Positions 32,661 to 43,404 of a stretch of 64,000 nt of DNA are shown here, piece by piece. The stretch's first letter is position 1. Every line of letters starts with the position of its first letter. This stretch comes from Chaetoderma sp. LZ-2023a (lineage: Eukaryota; Mollusca; Caudofoveata; Chaetodermatida; Chaetodermatidae): contig CM067371.1 in assembly GCA_034401795.1 (NCBI GenBank), positions 77,086,833 to 77,150,832 of the forward strand. The letters run 5' to 3'. The position numbers and the translations under genes are program-made. The notes under the pieces are model-generated. The model was not told where the DNA came from, did no database searches, and saw nothing but the letters and a program-made list of their open reading frames with translations.

Positions 32661-33119
32661 TCACAGACTCGTTTATATGTTCTCTATAGGAATAGAGGAA
32701 CCGGTTCCCTAGAGCAATGACTGCTTTAGAGTTAAAGAGATACTATCAAGACTACCCAATGGAGGGATGTATCTCTGCTAACCTTGTTACAAGGGAACCC
32801 ACACCATGGGAATGCATAGGTTAAAATTTTCTGAGATATCTAAGTCAGGTGACTTATAGCAAACAGTGAATTGAGTGGTATGTATTTTAGTAAGCTAACA
32901 AAACGCCAGACCAGTATATACGTCTGGGTCATTTTGACTAATAATAACACCTGCATATCTGGGGCCAAAAAGAATGTGGTTCTTTAGAACAATGGCTTGG
33001 GTAATATTCATCCTCATGTTGCTAAGCTACTACCTTCCTGAAATCTGGCGCTTGTCCTCCAAGTTTTTCCAAGGATACATTTTGAACCGCTTGGCTCTGT
33101 TTGTCTGAAATTATTGACC

Positions 33120-33345
33120 CTTATATCTGTCTTTTTAGCGAGGAGACGCTGTGAGATTCACGCTCTTTCTGCAGAGGATGATGGGTTTAAGATTGTTGGT
33201 GATGGTCTGGTTCTTTATCCGAGAACGGAATTTTTATCTAAAACACAATCTAGTCTTCATCCTGCGCAACCTGTTGTTCTTAAGAGCCTCACTTCTTTTT
33301 CTCCCTCCGACAAGCTCTGGTGCACTAAAAATGTTGAGTAATTGT
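33120..33345 (+). pseudogene. possible tyrosine-recombinase fragment (DIRS/Crypton-like)
   Basis: An open frame of about 75 codons containing 'ARRRCEIHALS', then 'GDGLVLYPRTEFLSKTQ', 'HPAQPVVLKSL' and 'LWCTKNVE'. The layout resembles the stretch around the first catalytic Arg of DIRS-like tyrosine recombinases (R-x-S/C-E-L/I-H-A-L, then a basic 'P..FLPKT' strand). The rest of the R-H-R-Y domain is missing on both sides. Recognition rests on short phrases only, so it may be wrong. Confidence 0.35.
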
Positions 33346-33351
33346 AATTAA

Positions 33352-33680
33352 ATATATAATAAACAATCTATACAAATTTCTCTTTATTTGTTTTCTTGTA
33401 TTTACATACATAGACCATGACTTTTTAACATGATCTGTTTGCGACAAACAGCATTGGCTGGATTCCTTGTCGCCATGCTAATGTTGTGGGTCGGTCCGTA
33501 CCTGAAAGGTCAGCCAATACAGTGACATATTCGTGTATTACTCTGTTTTTTTAAGCGAATTTACGAGACATTGTCAATATTCACATTAATTATACACTAA
33601 GCGATACAAGTAAACAATAAACGCTGGTGACAGTTTTTATTTTAAATTCACCTGGTTACCTGGTCTTGGGAGAGCATGAA
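33352..33680. other. no recognisable feature
   Basis: AT-rich non-coding DNA; 'GCGACAAACAGCATTGGCTGGATTCCTTGTCGC' (33451-33483) can form a weak hairpin. Confidence 0.3.
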
Positions 33681-33684
33681 ACAT

Positions 33685-33775
33685 GCTAATTCTTTTGAGA
33701 ATAATTTGACTGAAAATTTCAAGCAGTATCAGCCACTCAGTCAAATTATTTTCTCCAGATATTAAGCAGATATTA
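33685..33775. mobile_element. family B palindrome
   Basis: 'TTGAGAATAATTTGACTGAAA' and 'CAGTCAAATTATTTTCTCCA' arms. Confidence 0.6.
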
Positions 33776-33894
33776 AGCATGTAGAATGTTTTTAATTTCT
33801 TGTAATTTGTAGAAGGAACTTGTGTGTCTTAGTTTGTAATAACACCAGGTTTCTGTATATGTTTACGTATGTATTTATTTTCCCTTCACGCTTA

Positions 33895-34141
33895 TTTAAC
33901 TCCAGCCCGTGAAATTCCAATGTCTCACTCTGATGGCAAAATTTCTATTTTTCAAATTAAATTAAAAGATGAACTTGGGTTCATTTTTCAACAAATTTAG
34001 TGGAAGATGTTGCTGTCTACGATAGCAACTGCTGTCTACGATAGCAACATCGTCGACCAAAATTGTTGAAAAATGTACACTGGTTTCTTTCCTATTGACA
34101 CAGTAGAAATTGAATATTAACATCAGAGTGTTAAGGGTTAA
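33895..34141. mobile_element. MITE with AAATTTxGTGGAAGATG core
   Basis: Hairpin 'TTTTTCAACAAATTTAGTGGAAGATGTTGCTGTC' / 'GACCAAAATTGTTGAAAAATGTACA'; the centre 'CTACGATAGCAA' is duplicated. A sister copy with shared outer arms lies at 61592-61800; right end '..GTGTTAAGGG-TTA'. Confidence 0.65.
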
Positions 34142-35348
34142 AGTTTTGAAACTAATTCGACTGAATCATGTTATTTGTCCTTTTGGGTTTTGTAGACGTA
34201 AAGGGTTAACTGTCTTAAGCCAAGGTGCAGGAAAACGAGTTATTCAGTAATGTTTTTCTGACATAGACTTACTGGTTATTCTTTGTTATTCTCTGTACTA
34301 TTGATGGTGTCTGTAATGTGTTAACATCTTTGTACAAATTCATGTGTATATGTTTATATGCCTTTTTTTCTCAGTCTCAAACTTCAACTATGTTTGTTTT
34401 ATTTGGGAGCAATGGCACATACTAACAAAAACATACTTTAATTAGCTAAAAGTTAGTTATGATTGGACACAGGTGAAAGCACTCTGATGGAGGGATCCTA
34501 TCTGTCACTCAATTATCTGACATCATAATCACTTGTTAGCTGATGTTACAATGAGATGATGTATAGATCCATCACAAGCGGCAAACATTTGTTAATAATC
34601 GGCGGATGGTATGTTTTTGTGGTATGCGCTGCAGAAAGCGAGACATAGGGATCACTAATTCCGGCGGCAGCGGTGGCCGTCAAAGCACTTTCCGTTAAGG
34701 TTTTTAAATCAACTTATTTTTCAACAATGGCTCATCCAATTTCAATGAAACTACAGAAGTGATCTATCTATACAATGCATAGCAAGATACAGAGTTACTT
34801 GATAGGGAATCCATAAAGTACCATGCTCTTCCCAGGTCTCAAATCACACTCTAAGAAGCTATTGTTTAGTCTGTTTGTTTGAAAGTATTGCTGACCAGTC
34901 GTTGGTTGGCAAATTGGGGTTTAATTTGAACAATGCAGACTAGTTTGGATCACCTGCTATGACAGCTTACACCTGTATCTGTGATTCCCTCATACCTGTT
35001 TGCTACGATGTGAACATGTCTACACATTTCTCAACAGGAATTAAGGATGTGCTAAAGTAAATACTTGACCAGCACTTGCCATGAATGGAAGCATATTTGA
35101 TGTTAGATAAGATCTTCACCCCAGTTGTCATCTCATTCTGCCTGCAGAAACTATAGTGCTATCTCCACCATTTTCATATACATGTACAATTATCTGTGGG
35201 AGGAAATCTCTCTTCTGGATTCATTAAATGCTTTGATAAGCTACCTGGCAATGCCTTTAGTGAATGCCATTCTCTATAATCATGTCCATGTTAGTGGTTG
35301 TAGTTACATATTTGTCTTCAATGAACAAATCTCCAAATGCTTTCTAGG
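34142..35348. other. no supported gene
   Basis: 34485-34580 is a relative of the '..ATCTGTCACTCAA..' element ends seen near 4249 and 37585. The frame 35125-35400 shows no family motifs. Confidence 0.35.
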
Positions 35349-35740
35349 TCAGCTCAGAAGCATTTCTTCATATACACCTGTGTACATGTTCTTTGCCTGA
35401 TAATGTCCAGATACATCAATCACTACAGGAAGACGAATATTTGCTTTCATAAAAATGTTATTCAGACCAGAATCCTGTGTGGTGCAAACTATGGTACCAT
35501 GGGAATTCTTTTTCATATGAAAATCCCCCGAGTCGAGGAATGCGTGCGTAGTCTCATACACTGCAAGCTCTTCAGCTAATATTGTGTTCTTTTGACTCGG
35601 TCTTCTACTCGTCTGTACGCATATTTGCAGGGTTTCATTCACCACAGCTTTTGATGTTGGCAAAATTGTAAGAAAGCTACTAGTAACCAACCAATGTGGA
35701 AGTAGCAAGTGATCTGATATCCTGGCACAGAACGCCTTTT
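35349..35740 (-). other. unidentified open stretch, possibly an old coding fragment
   Basis: About 390 bases free of stops on the minus strand (first ATG at 35708, 119 codons). The residues are balanced rather than low-complexity ('HAFLDSGDFHMKK', 'TTQDSGLNNIFMK', 'DVSGHYQAKNMYTG'), which is unusual among the AT-rich chance frames here. I do not recognise it and no start or splice signals stand out; chance remains the simplest explanation. Confidence 0.2.
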
Positions 35741-35961
35741 ATCCTGTAATTACTTGTTTTGATTCAACATCGATGTTAATGAGGATTGTTGGTCATAACC
35801 GTGTCAACATCCAACAAAGATCCAAGCTAGGAATATCACTTGGTGAACATTCTAACAACTTTTCAGGATCCTCTGGTTCGTCTTATGACATTAACTTTCT
35901 TCAAACAAGCTTCACAGATTTCAACTTCATATCTACTCTCAATACAATCTACTTTAACCTT

Positions 35962-36134
35962 TTAACCCTCGATTTTTGTTCAAGAAAATTTCAATCTTCT
36001 CATAATAAATGTCTATTTGCAGACCAAGAGAAGACTATTTTGTTAAAAAAATAGTCTTCTCTTGGTCTGCAAATGGACATTTCTCAAGACCACTGAAAAA
36101 GTGATTTTTTGCAGTTGTGAGAGTTAAAGGGTTA
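35962..36134. mobile_element. family A MITE lacking its hairpin centre
   Basis: TTAA-CCCTCGATTTTTG .. GAGAGTTAAAGGG-TTA; the arms collapse directly: 'GAAGACTATTTTGTTAAAAAAATAGTCTTC', a loss of about 75 bp symmetrical about the centre. Confidence 0.75.
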
Positions 36135-36865
36135 TGGCCTTGTCTCACCAACATTTTGCTGGAGAGCTCATATTTTATCACTAATTACATGTGTGTTTAA
36201 TGGCAAAATGGCATGGTTAAACAATGAGTAAATTCCCCTTTAATTATTAGTATTTTGTAAATACACTGGGCCAGCACTACACAATATCCTATAAACAAAA
36301 ATAAATTTGCTATCAATTATTATGATTTCAATTTAAACAAATAAAACAATAGATAAAAAGATTTATTGTGCAAGTTTATGAGCTCACAATGGGTGAATGT
36401 TCCTTTAATGGTTTGGAGATTGGTAAATGTCAGTTTAATGGTTATTTTGTGATTACAATCCTATGTATGAAGTTTTGTAAGTAAGAGGAATGTAAATTGG
36501 CGATGCAAAGTAAACGGGCATCATAGGGTTAACCTTTTTTGGCATTAAATTGCATAGAAATTTTTTTGCTTTTTTTAATCACAAAATTCTGCTTTAATAT
36601 CGATTATGAGCACTTTCCACCAAATTTATCAACTCAAGAAATTTGAGATCAGCACCCTCAAATTGACCACGGGCACACTTCTGAAACCGTATATGGCTTT
36701 TTGTCTAGACCTAAGCTTTCTGTCTAGACCTAAATGTTTTTAGAGCCTTTTTGAGCTGCTGGACCCCAACTAATTGTCTTTAGACGCTAATTGATTTGCA
36801 GGAGATGGTGATGTAGCTCACCCATTTCTAAACCAATGAATTGTTGCTCATGGCTTACGGCCAAA
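36135..36865. other. AT-rich DNA, nothing recognised
   Basis: A short duplicate 'TGTCTAGACCTAA' at 36703 and 36722. Confidence 0.4.
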
Positions 36866-37185
36866 ATCGCATCCGATGATTGAGGGACCACATGCTTTTT
36901 TATATCCGACGGAGGTTTATAGCATCCCTCTGAGTATTACAGCATCCACAGAAGATTTACAGCATCTGTCTAATTAATAATATTAATAATTATTGCGCAT
37001 CCCACTGACGAAGAATTATTATTGGAGCAAGAAAGGTGAAGTAGGAAAATGTGAGATGTTGAGTATTTTATGACTAACTCATTGCTATAGATCTCCTGTG
37101 TATGCTGTAATACTCTGATGGATGATGTAAACCTTCATTGTGAATATGTAAAAAAACATGTTGTCCCTCAATTGGATGCGATCCC
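36866..37185. mobile_element. about 320 bp inverted-repeat element (MITE-like)
   Basis: Left arm 36866-36958 (ATCGCATCCGATGATTGAGGGACC..GAGTATTACAGCATCCACAGAAGAT) pairs with right arm 37088-37183 (ATCTCCTGTGTATGCTGTAATACTC..GGGACAACATG-complement..GGATGCGAT). No relative elsewhere in the window. Confidence 0.6.
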
Positions 37186-37560
37186 AGTTGTAAACTACCA
37201 TACCATGCGCACGCACACATGCAATTTAATCTATGACACATAGTCATTGGAAATATGTCTTTGTTGGCTCTCCATTAGTTTCTGCCATTCATCTGACCGC
37301 CACTTGCTGATGTCATGATTGGATGCAAGGTGTGCTATTATTGGAAACATGGGCAATCTCCTTCACTCCTCATTGTCTCCCATCCTCGCTCCATTCAGGA
37401 GCATAAATGGTTACCAGTGTGATTACTGGAGTAGTTAATACCTGTACCGGACTGACATGAAATCAGTCTGAATATGGAGTGAATGAGCCGGAGAAAATTA
37501 TAATGACCAGGAATAAATCTCGGACACACAAATAACACTTTATTATCAGTCGATCATTGT
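37186..37560. other. no recognisable feature
   Basis: Non-coding; no repeats matched. Confidence 0.35.
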
Positions 37561-37569
37561 GATAACGCA

Positions 37570-37925
37570 TGCATGCTCTATGGACGAATCCAATCTGTCA
37601 CTCAAGTATCTAACATCATACTCAATTACATGACATGTAGGCTGATATGAATGTCACAATACAGTGATGTATATAGAACATTGAAATGGCAGTCAATCAT
37701 ATGAATTGTACTTCTTTACTAGTTAATAACCATCCATAGGCAGCAATAGCGCCCAGTATAATTAGTTTCAAAATATTCAACAGCTTACCTTGGAATTGGT
37801 GTTATGGGAATTCAGATTGGGATACTGGGAATTCAGGATTCAATGTATATAAATTGATTCCAACATGCAGAGAAAGTAGGAGGAGCTTAGTTAGAGATGG
37901 GCGGGGTTTAGCTATGAATTAATCC
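37570..37925 (-). mobile_element. family D variant, reversed, degraded
   Basis: Right end '..GATGGGCGGGGTTTAGCTATGAATTAATCCCCC'; the 'GGGAATTCAG..TATATAAATTGATTCCAACATG' segment matches 24755-24805; the B core retains only one arm (37740-37785); the left half 'GGACGAATCCAATCTGTCACTCAAG' is like 4256-4280. Confidence 0.5.
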
Positions 37926-37954
37926 CCCTATCCATCCATTCATCCATCCATCCA

Positions 37955-38193
37955 TTAACCCTTTAATGGTCATGATTTGTTAAAAAAATAAAGAATTTTG
38001 CTTAGTAACTCTATTTGCAAGGCAAGAGAAGACTATTTTTGAAAATTTACCACCGGAATGACTGCCTCGGTTATCGAGCCAGTAATTCCAGTGGTAAATT
38101 TTCAAAAATAGTCTTCTCTTGGCCGGTAAAAATATTTTCCACAGACCAGTCTGTAAAGGGCGGTTTTGGCCGGCATGACCATTAAAGGGTTAA
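37955..38193. mobile_element. family A MITE, full length
   Basis: Follows a short (ATCC)n run. TTAA-CCCTTTAATGGTCATG .. CATGACCATTAAAGGG-TTAA is a near-perfect 16 bp terminal inverted repeat. Confidence 0.85.
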
Positions 38194-38858
38194 GTATAAG
38201 TAATCTAGTCCTGCAAATGGACATTTCCTTGCAGTGACCATCTTTGCCTTGTTGACTATTAATTAAATTTAATACATCAGTTTGTACCTTGTGTTGCTCG
38301 CAATAGACCTCTGTAATTGCCATTGGGTACTTTTCAAATTGGAATCCTCTTGCATTAAGTAATGCATGAAGATTGCCTAACTTACGCACCTACCTATCTG
38401 CCCACACCTATTTAGAAGACCCGACTGCGTTATATCCATGAAGAGCCGGCTAAATATTCATCTAACGTAGGTGAATACAGACTTAGGTGTTTTTTGTACA
38501 TACGCCATATTTTGGGGTTTTTTTGTACTTTAAAAGTACCATTCATGAATATAGCGGCTGGTTTCAGGAGCATTAAATTATTGCATCTAGATGTTGATTC
38601 TATTCAAATCAATCATCATTCGCTTGTGTTTTGGTTTCCGTGAAACTGTTGATATTTGTCAAAGTTATCTCCTTAACAACTCGTCAAAAACTGTCTCCGC
38701 TACATAAATTTAACACACTTACTTATATCAGACATCATTTGTTTTTCGTGTTCATAAAGTCCAAATTTATATTTATAAATAGGAATATATTTTCGTTTTT
38801 TCAAACAAGTCCATTAAAGGCTGACATGTCTCATTCACCATGAGACCAACACAATCTT
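38194..38858. other. no supported gene
   Basis: 38430-38580 holds a loose inverted pair (TATATCCATGAAGAGCCGGCTAAATATTCAT vs ATTCATGAATATAGCGGCTGG), perhaps a decayed MITE. Confidence 0.3.
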
Positions 38859-39096
38859 TTAACCCTTTAAACCTTAAATTTGTTCAAGAAAATTTCAATT
38901 TTTTTAAAGAAAATGTCAATTTGCAGACCAAGAGAAGACTAGTTTTGAAAGTTTAGCACTGGAGTGACTGGCTTGGTTATCGAGCCAGTCATTCCAGTGG
39001 TAAATTTTCAAAAATAGTCTTCTTGATCTGCAAATTGACATTTCTCAAGACCACTGTAGAAGCCGTTTTTGGCTGACCTGAGTGCTAAAGGGTTAA
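38859..39096. mobile_element. family A MITE, full length
   Basis: TTAA-CCCTTTAAACCTTAAATTTG .. GAGTGCTAAAGGG-TTAA; full hairpin 38912-39040. Confidence 0.85.
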
Positions 39097-39184
39097 TCAT
39101 TGTATTTATTCAGGCTAGAGGCAATTCTTAACCAGATGTAGTTAAATCAGGAATATCCCCTGAATCTTCAGAAGTTAAATTATG

Positions 39185-39290
39185 CAACCTATTTATTATT
39201 TTGAAAACTATTTGGCTGAAAGTTGGTAAGCCTCTGGCAGCAACATTATTCAGTCATATTATTTTCAAAATATTTGAAAGTATTTAGCAT
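39185..39290. mobile_element. family B variant palindrome
   Basis: 'TTATTTTGAAAACTATTTGGCTGAAAG' / 'CAGTCATATTATTTTCAAAATATTTGA'. Confidence 0.6.
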
Positions 39291-39542
39291 AAGACCATAT
39301 TTCACTGTAGCAGAATTACAAGGTGAATTGTAATTTTTTTAAGTGTAGATTATTTAACTTTCATTCAGAATTTTTTACTGGTTAAGATAAAATCTGACAA
39401 TGAAATTTGTTTTCCACAATTTTTTATGAAATACAATTACAATAGATAAACTCAAAATTAGCTAGAGAATTATTGCCTCATAAAACTAATCTTTTTAAAT
39501 ACTTTTTCATGGAAAACGCTTTTTTGTATTTATATATATATA

Positions 39543-41200
39543 CACCTGTGCAAAAGTTAAGCACCACCCTATTTTTACGCACATGCGAGGGTATATTGAT
39601 GTGCTATGAAGAAAGCAATAGCATAAACATTTATGTACCCATCCATCTTAGTGCAAGAGGTAATAATGCAACTAGAGGAATGCTGATTATGATGGTGGGG
39701 AAACACTGTATGTTTTTGTTTGAACTTGAAAACGAGGCCTGACTATGGTTACGTTGACACAACTGACAACTATTGCCCTACAGTTGACACACGTGGCTAG
39801 ATTGTCATTAATGGTGTCTGAAAACGAAGTTTAACATCTGTGCACGAGTTTGAGACTGTCATTATTAATACCGGGTATATCCACCTTGTGCCTGGATGAC
39901 GGCCTGGACACGACGTCTCATGCTGGTCACCAACCGACTGATACGCCATTGTGGTATTCGTTGCCATTCAAGATGGAGTGCGTCTGTTAATTCCTGTAGG
40001 TTCTGCACAGGAGGATCCCTCCTTCTCACCATGTTTCCCAGAATGTCCCAGATATGCTCAATAGGGTTCATGTCAGGGCTCCTTGCTGGCCATGGTAGGG
40101 TTTCGATGGCATTCTGGCGGAGGTATTCATGCACAGCTCTAGCACGATGTGGTCGGGCGTTGTCATCCATGAATATAGGGTGGGTTCCAGGTGCATGATT
40201 TACAAAATGAGGGACCACAACTCTATCCAGTATGGAATCTTGATATCTTTGTCCATTTAGTGTTCCAGGTACAGTCAACAGATCCAGCTTACAATCAAAT
40301 GAGATGCACCCCCATATCATAACGGAACCTCCACCAAATGGAACTTCTTCCATGATGTTACGTTGGTCGTACGCCGTGCGTCTGGACCTCCATACACGAG
40401 TTCGACCATCTGTGGCATGAAGCAGGAACCGACTTTCATCGGACCAGTGTACCCGTCTCCAGGATCTCATGTTCCAGTGTCTTCTTTCGTTGCACCACCT
40501 CAGACGCTCCTCTTTGTGGTGTGCAGTGAGGAGAGGACGTCTGACAGGTCTCCTAGCTTTCATGCCAGCAGCATACAGTCTCCTTTTGACGGTAGACATT
40601 GACACTCTATTGCGCGTTTCCCATTGCTGGCTGAGCACTCTGCTGTTGGTGAATGGAGATCTCCTAACAAGGCGTACTAGGGCTCGATCATCACGGGCAG
40701 TAGTCTTCTTCGGTCTTCCAGATCTAGGCCTGTCCTTCACCTCGTTAGTTTGCCCATGGTTTGCAATCAAACGACTGATTACAGTATGGTTAATGTTCAG
40801 ATGTCTGCCAATCTCTCTGCATGACATACCAGTGGTATGCATGCCTATGATTTGCCATTTCACACGATCACTTAACCTTCGTCTTGCCATAGCGGTTCAC
40901 AATCAAGAGCTAATTCTCTCTGTACAAATAAACCACGGTCATGAACACAAAATTCCTAATCTTGTCGCCTAAATCTGTATGTAATGTTCTACACCTCAAA
41001 CTGGACTTTTACATAACTGAACACGTGTGCTGTTTCCCGCCACGCACGGACATCAAGCGGCGTGAAGTCATGCATGCATGTGCATTTCGTACTTGGAATT
41101 ATGTCAGCTAACGCGGGGACAAAAAGTATGGCAGCCTAGTTGTACCATCATGTTTCTATGTTTTTATTGTTTTTGCTGGTGCTTAACTTTTGCACAGGTG
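39543..41200 (-). mobile_element. Tc1/mariner transposon, apparently complete
   Basis: Perfect 24 bp terminal inverted repeats CACCTGTGCAAAAGTTAAGCACCA (39543-39566; reverse complement at 41177-41200), flanked by TA on both sides inside a (TA)-rich target. Length 1658 bp. The single uninterrupted transposase gene lies on the minus strand. Confidence 0.92.
39865..40890 (-). CDS. Tc1-family DD34E transposase, intact
   Basis: 341 residues, the usual Tc1 length, ATG to TAA with no interruption. N-terminal paired-like helix-turn-helix DNA-binding region at residues 1-45 ('MSCREIGRHLNINHTVISR'), the GRPR-like linker 'GRPKK' at 58-62, a second HTH about 65-110, and an RNase H-fold catalytic core with D151 ('HWSDESRF'), D243 ('MDDNARPH') and E278 ('NPIEHIWD'). 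The spacing D243-E278 leaves 34 residues between, the Tc1 DD34E signature. A glycine-rich loop lies at 186-188. It cuts and pastes the surrounding element at TA sites in the nucleus. With perfect terminal repeats and an intact frame it looks recent and possibly active; expression cannot be judged from sequence. Confidence 0.95.
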   Translation of the reverse strand: MARRRLSDRVKWQIIGMHTTGMSCREIGRHLNINHTVISRLIANHGQTNEVKDRPRSGRPKKTTARDDRALVRLVRRSPFTNSRVLSQQWETRNRVSMSTVKRRLYAAGMKARRPVRRPLLTAHHKEERLRWCNERRHWNMRSWRRVHWSDESRFLLHATDGRTRVWRSRRTAYDQRNIMEEVPFGGGSVMIWGCISFDCKLDLLTVPGTLNGQRYQDSILDRVVVPHFVNHAPGTHPIFMDDNARPHRARAVHEYLRQNAIETLPWPARSPDMNPIEHIWDILGNMVRRRDPPVQNLQELTDALHLEWQRIPQWRISRLVTSMRRRVQAVIQAQGGYTRY

Positions 41201-41243
41201 TATATATATTAGCTTAAGCCATGAATAAAATACAAATATAACC

Positions 41244-41560
41244 GTAACCCTTTAATGACTAAATTTCTTCAAAAAATTAAATTATTTAATTGTTGACTGT
41301 CCATTTGCAGGCCAAGAGAAGACTATTTTTTTTAATTTACCAGTGATGACTGGCTCGGTAATCATTTCAGTGGTAAAATTAAAAAAATAGTTTTCTTGCC
41401 TTGTAAATGGACATTGCTCAAAACCACTACAGAGGCCGATAACCGAGCCAGTCATTCCAGTGATAAATTTAAAAAAATTGTATTCTCTTGGCCCGTAAAT
41501 GGACATTCAATAGGAAGATATTACAATTTTCTTGACCAAATTTAGCCACTAAAGGTTTAA
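41244..41560. mobile_element. family A MITE pair with duplicated core
   Basis: One left terminus (CCCTTTAATGACTAAATTTC) and one right terminus (TTTAGCCACTAAAGG), but two tandem hairpin remnants (41298-41412 and 41430-41505), the second fused at 'CAGAGGCCGATAACCGAGCC'. Confidence 0.65.
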
Positions 41561-41797
41561 TATACCAAAAACAAAAGCTTATCAGTGTGTCTTATTTCAT
41601 TATGAAATAAGACAAACACATGAAACAATTCATAACAATTCAAACAATTAAAATTAATTAAAACTTAACATCCTGATCATATGAAATAATTTAAGGTAGA
41701 TTAATGCCATTAACCCCTTACCACACCACAGACCACATATACATGTAGCTTGCAGATGTTTTTCTATGTACCAGTAGGCCTAATGGACCGTTCCAGT

Positions 41798-42175
41798 TTA
41801 TCCATCAATCATATGATGTCATAATTAATGTCATGTGTAGGACGACGTCATAATCAATGATGCCATGAATGACGTAGATAATTTCATCACGAACGCTTAA
41901 TTGATGACGGACTATGCGTTGTTGTATGAATTGTATGTCTACTATTTAATAAAGCATTCTGTTTAATATTTTGAAACTAATTTGACTGGCCATAGGCAGC
42001 AACAGCACCCAATAAAACTAGTTTCAAAATATTCAAACACCTTACCTGTATAGTTTTTTTGGAAATTGATGGTCAGGGAGTTCAGAGATTGATCGATCGA
42101 TCCTAACACGGGCGAAGCGTGGGTGGAGCTTAGCTAGAGATGGGCAGGACGTAGCTAAAACTTGGTTCTTCCATT
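41798..42175 (-). mobile_element. family D element, reversed
   Basis: Left 'AATGGACCGTTCCAGTTTATCCATCAATCATATGATGTCATAATT', right 'GAGATGGGCAGGACGTAGCTAAAACTTGGTTCTTCCATT'. The B hairpin (41960-42030) is truncated on its left arm. Confidence 0.75.
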
Positions 42176-42217
42176 AGGCATATTCCTTCAAGCTATCATG
42201 TATAGATCTCGGTTTGA

Positions 42218-42393
42218 ACAGGTTACCATAACTAGCAGGTGAAAATAAGGTTGCCTTTTGTGTAAACTTTTAATGTTGATGATCATTTTGTAATTCTTTG
42301 TTCCATACGAACAAAGAATTACAAAATGATCATCAACATTAAAATTTACGCAAAAGGCAACCTTATTTTCACCTGCTAGTTATGGTAACCTGT
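42218..42393. repeat. near-perfect 176 bp palindrome
   Basis: Left arm 42218-42303 and right arm 42309-42393 are reverse complements with one substitution and one 1-base indel (GTGTAAAC vs GCGTAAA), around a 5-base loop CATAC. No relative of this arm elsewhere in the window. Could be a young foldback element or a replication-derived inverted duplication. Confidence 0.9.
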
Positions 42394-42469
42394 AACATTT
42401 TATTTCTTCCATTATATTAGCCCATAAAATTCCTAAAGTCACAATTTCAAATCAACTAGATGTAATTTA

Positions 42470-42532
42470 GAAAGCTTTTGAATATTTTGGAGCCCATTGC
42501 TTCCAGTCAAATTGGTTTCAAAATATTCAAAT
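42470..42532. mobile_element. family B partial palindrome
   Basis: 'TTTGAATATTTTGGAGCCCATTGCTTCCAGTCAAATTGGTTTCAAAATATTCAAA': outer ends pair, left inner arm deleted. Confidence 0.55.
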
Positions 42533-42605
42533 GAATCTTCCCAACATAATATTAATAGAGAATTTCTTGTTTCTGCTCTTTGATGGTTAATAGTTATTTA
42601 ATCCG

Positions 42606-42788
42606 TTAACCCTCGAATTTGTTAAAAATTACTTTTTTTCATAGGAACATTTATTTTCTCATAAAGAGAAGACTATTTTTGAAAATTTTACTACTGGAAT
42701 GACTGGCTCGATTATCGAGCCAGTAATTCCAGTGGTAAATTTTCAAAAATAGTCTTCTCTTTGGCTGATATAAATGTTAAAGGGTTAA
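42606..42788. mobile_element. family A MITE, outer arms shortened
   Basis: TTAA-CCCTCGAATTTG .. AATGTTAAAGGG-TTAA; the 'TGTCCATTTGCAG' ends of the hairpin are missing on both sides. Confidence 0.75.
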
Positions 42789-43030
42789 CTTTGTGTCTCT
42801 TTTTGTGTCTATAAAAAACTAGAATACAATTAATCTTACTATAGTATGATCAGATACACCTTTGAACATATATTTGTCTAACAGGAAATATTCGTTGACA
42901 TATTCAGAACAAGCCTTGCCATGCTTGAAAACATTTAATCGGAAAAAAATGGAACTTATATTCTGTTTGATTAACTTGTATAGCTTTGATGAAAAAGACG
43001 CAGAAAAGGCCTTTTACGTAGGGTGGGGTA

Positions 43031-43033
43031 GGG

Positions 43034-43097
<64 letters not shown>

Positions 43098-43116
43098 TGT
43101 GTGGGTGGGTGGGTGG
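43031..43116. repeat. (GTGC)n microsatellite running into (GTGG)n
   Basis: About 17 GTGC units then GTGTGGGTGGGTGGG. Apparent frames here (ACVRACV...) are artefacts. Confidence 0.95.
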
Positions 43117-43226
43117 GTGTGATTTGCATCTACCTATAGTGTATGAAAGAGGCTCGCTGAGGTGTGTGTGTGTGGGTGGGTGTGATTTGCATCTACCTAT
43201 AGTGTATGAAAGAGGCTCGCTGAGGC
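43108..43226. repeat. two-copy tandem duplication, about 60 bp
   Basis: 'GGGTGTGATTTGCATCTACCTATAGTGTATGAAAGAGGCTCGCTGAGG' occurs twice, identical, separated by TGTGTGTGTG; it grew at the edge of the microsatellite. Confidence 0.9.
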
Positions 43227-43404
43227 GACAATAAGTTGCTTAATAACGCAAAGTGATTCTATGAAACTTAAATACTTTCAATATCTGATACATTTGTCAT
43301 TGACGGTATCCTCTATGAAATAGTATGATATTAACCAGTTGTGGCATGCCCTTTGAATAGAAATGACTCTCAGACACAATCGTTTATTGTCAGCCCTCCA
43401 ATGG

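Noticed and set aside
40363..40972. Plus-strand frames across the Tc1 transposase
   Set aside because: They are antisense shadows of the intact DD34E gene.
43031..43234. Open frames of repeating ACVR/RACV residues (also at 20022-20375 and 61919-62520)
   Set aside because: They are translations of GTGC/CACG microsatellites; a 4-base period stays open in every frame.
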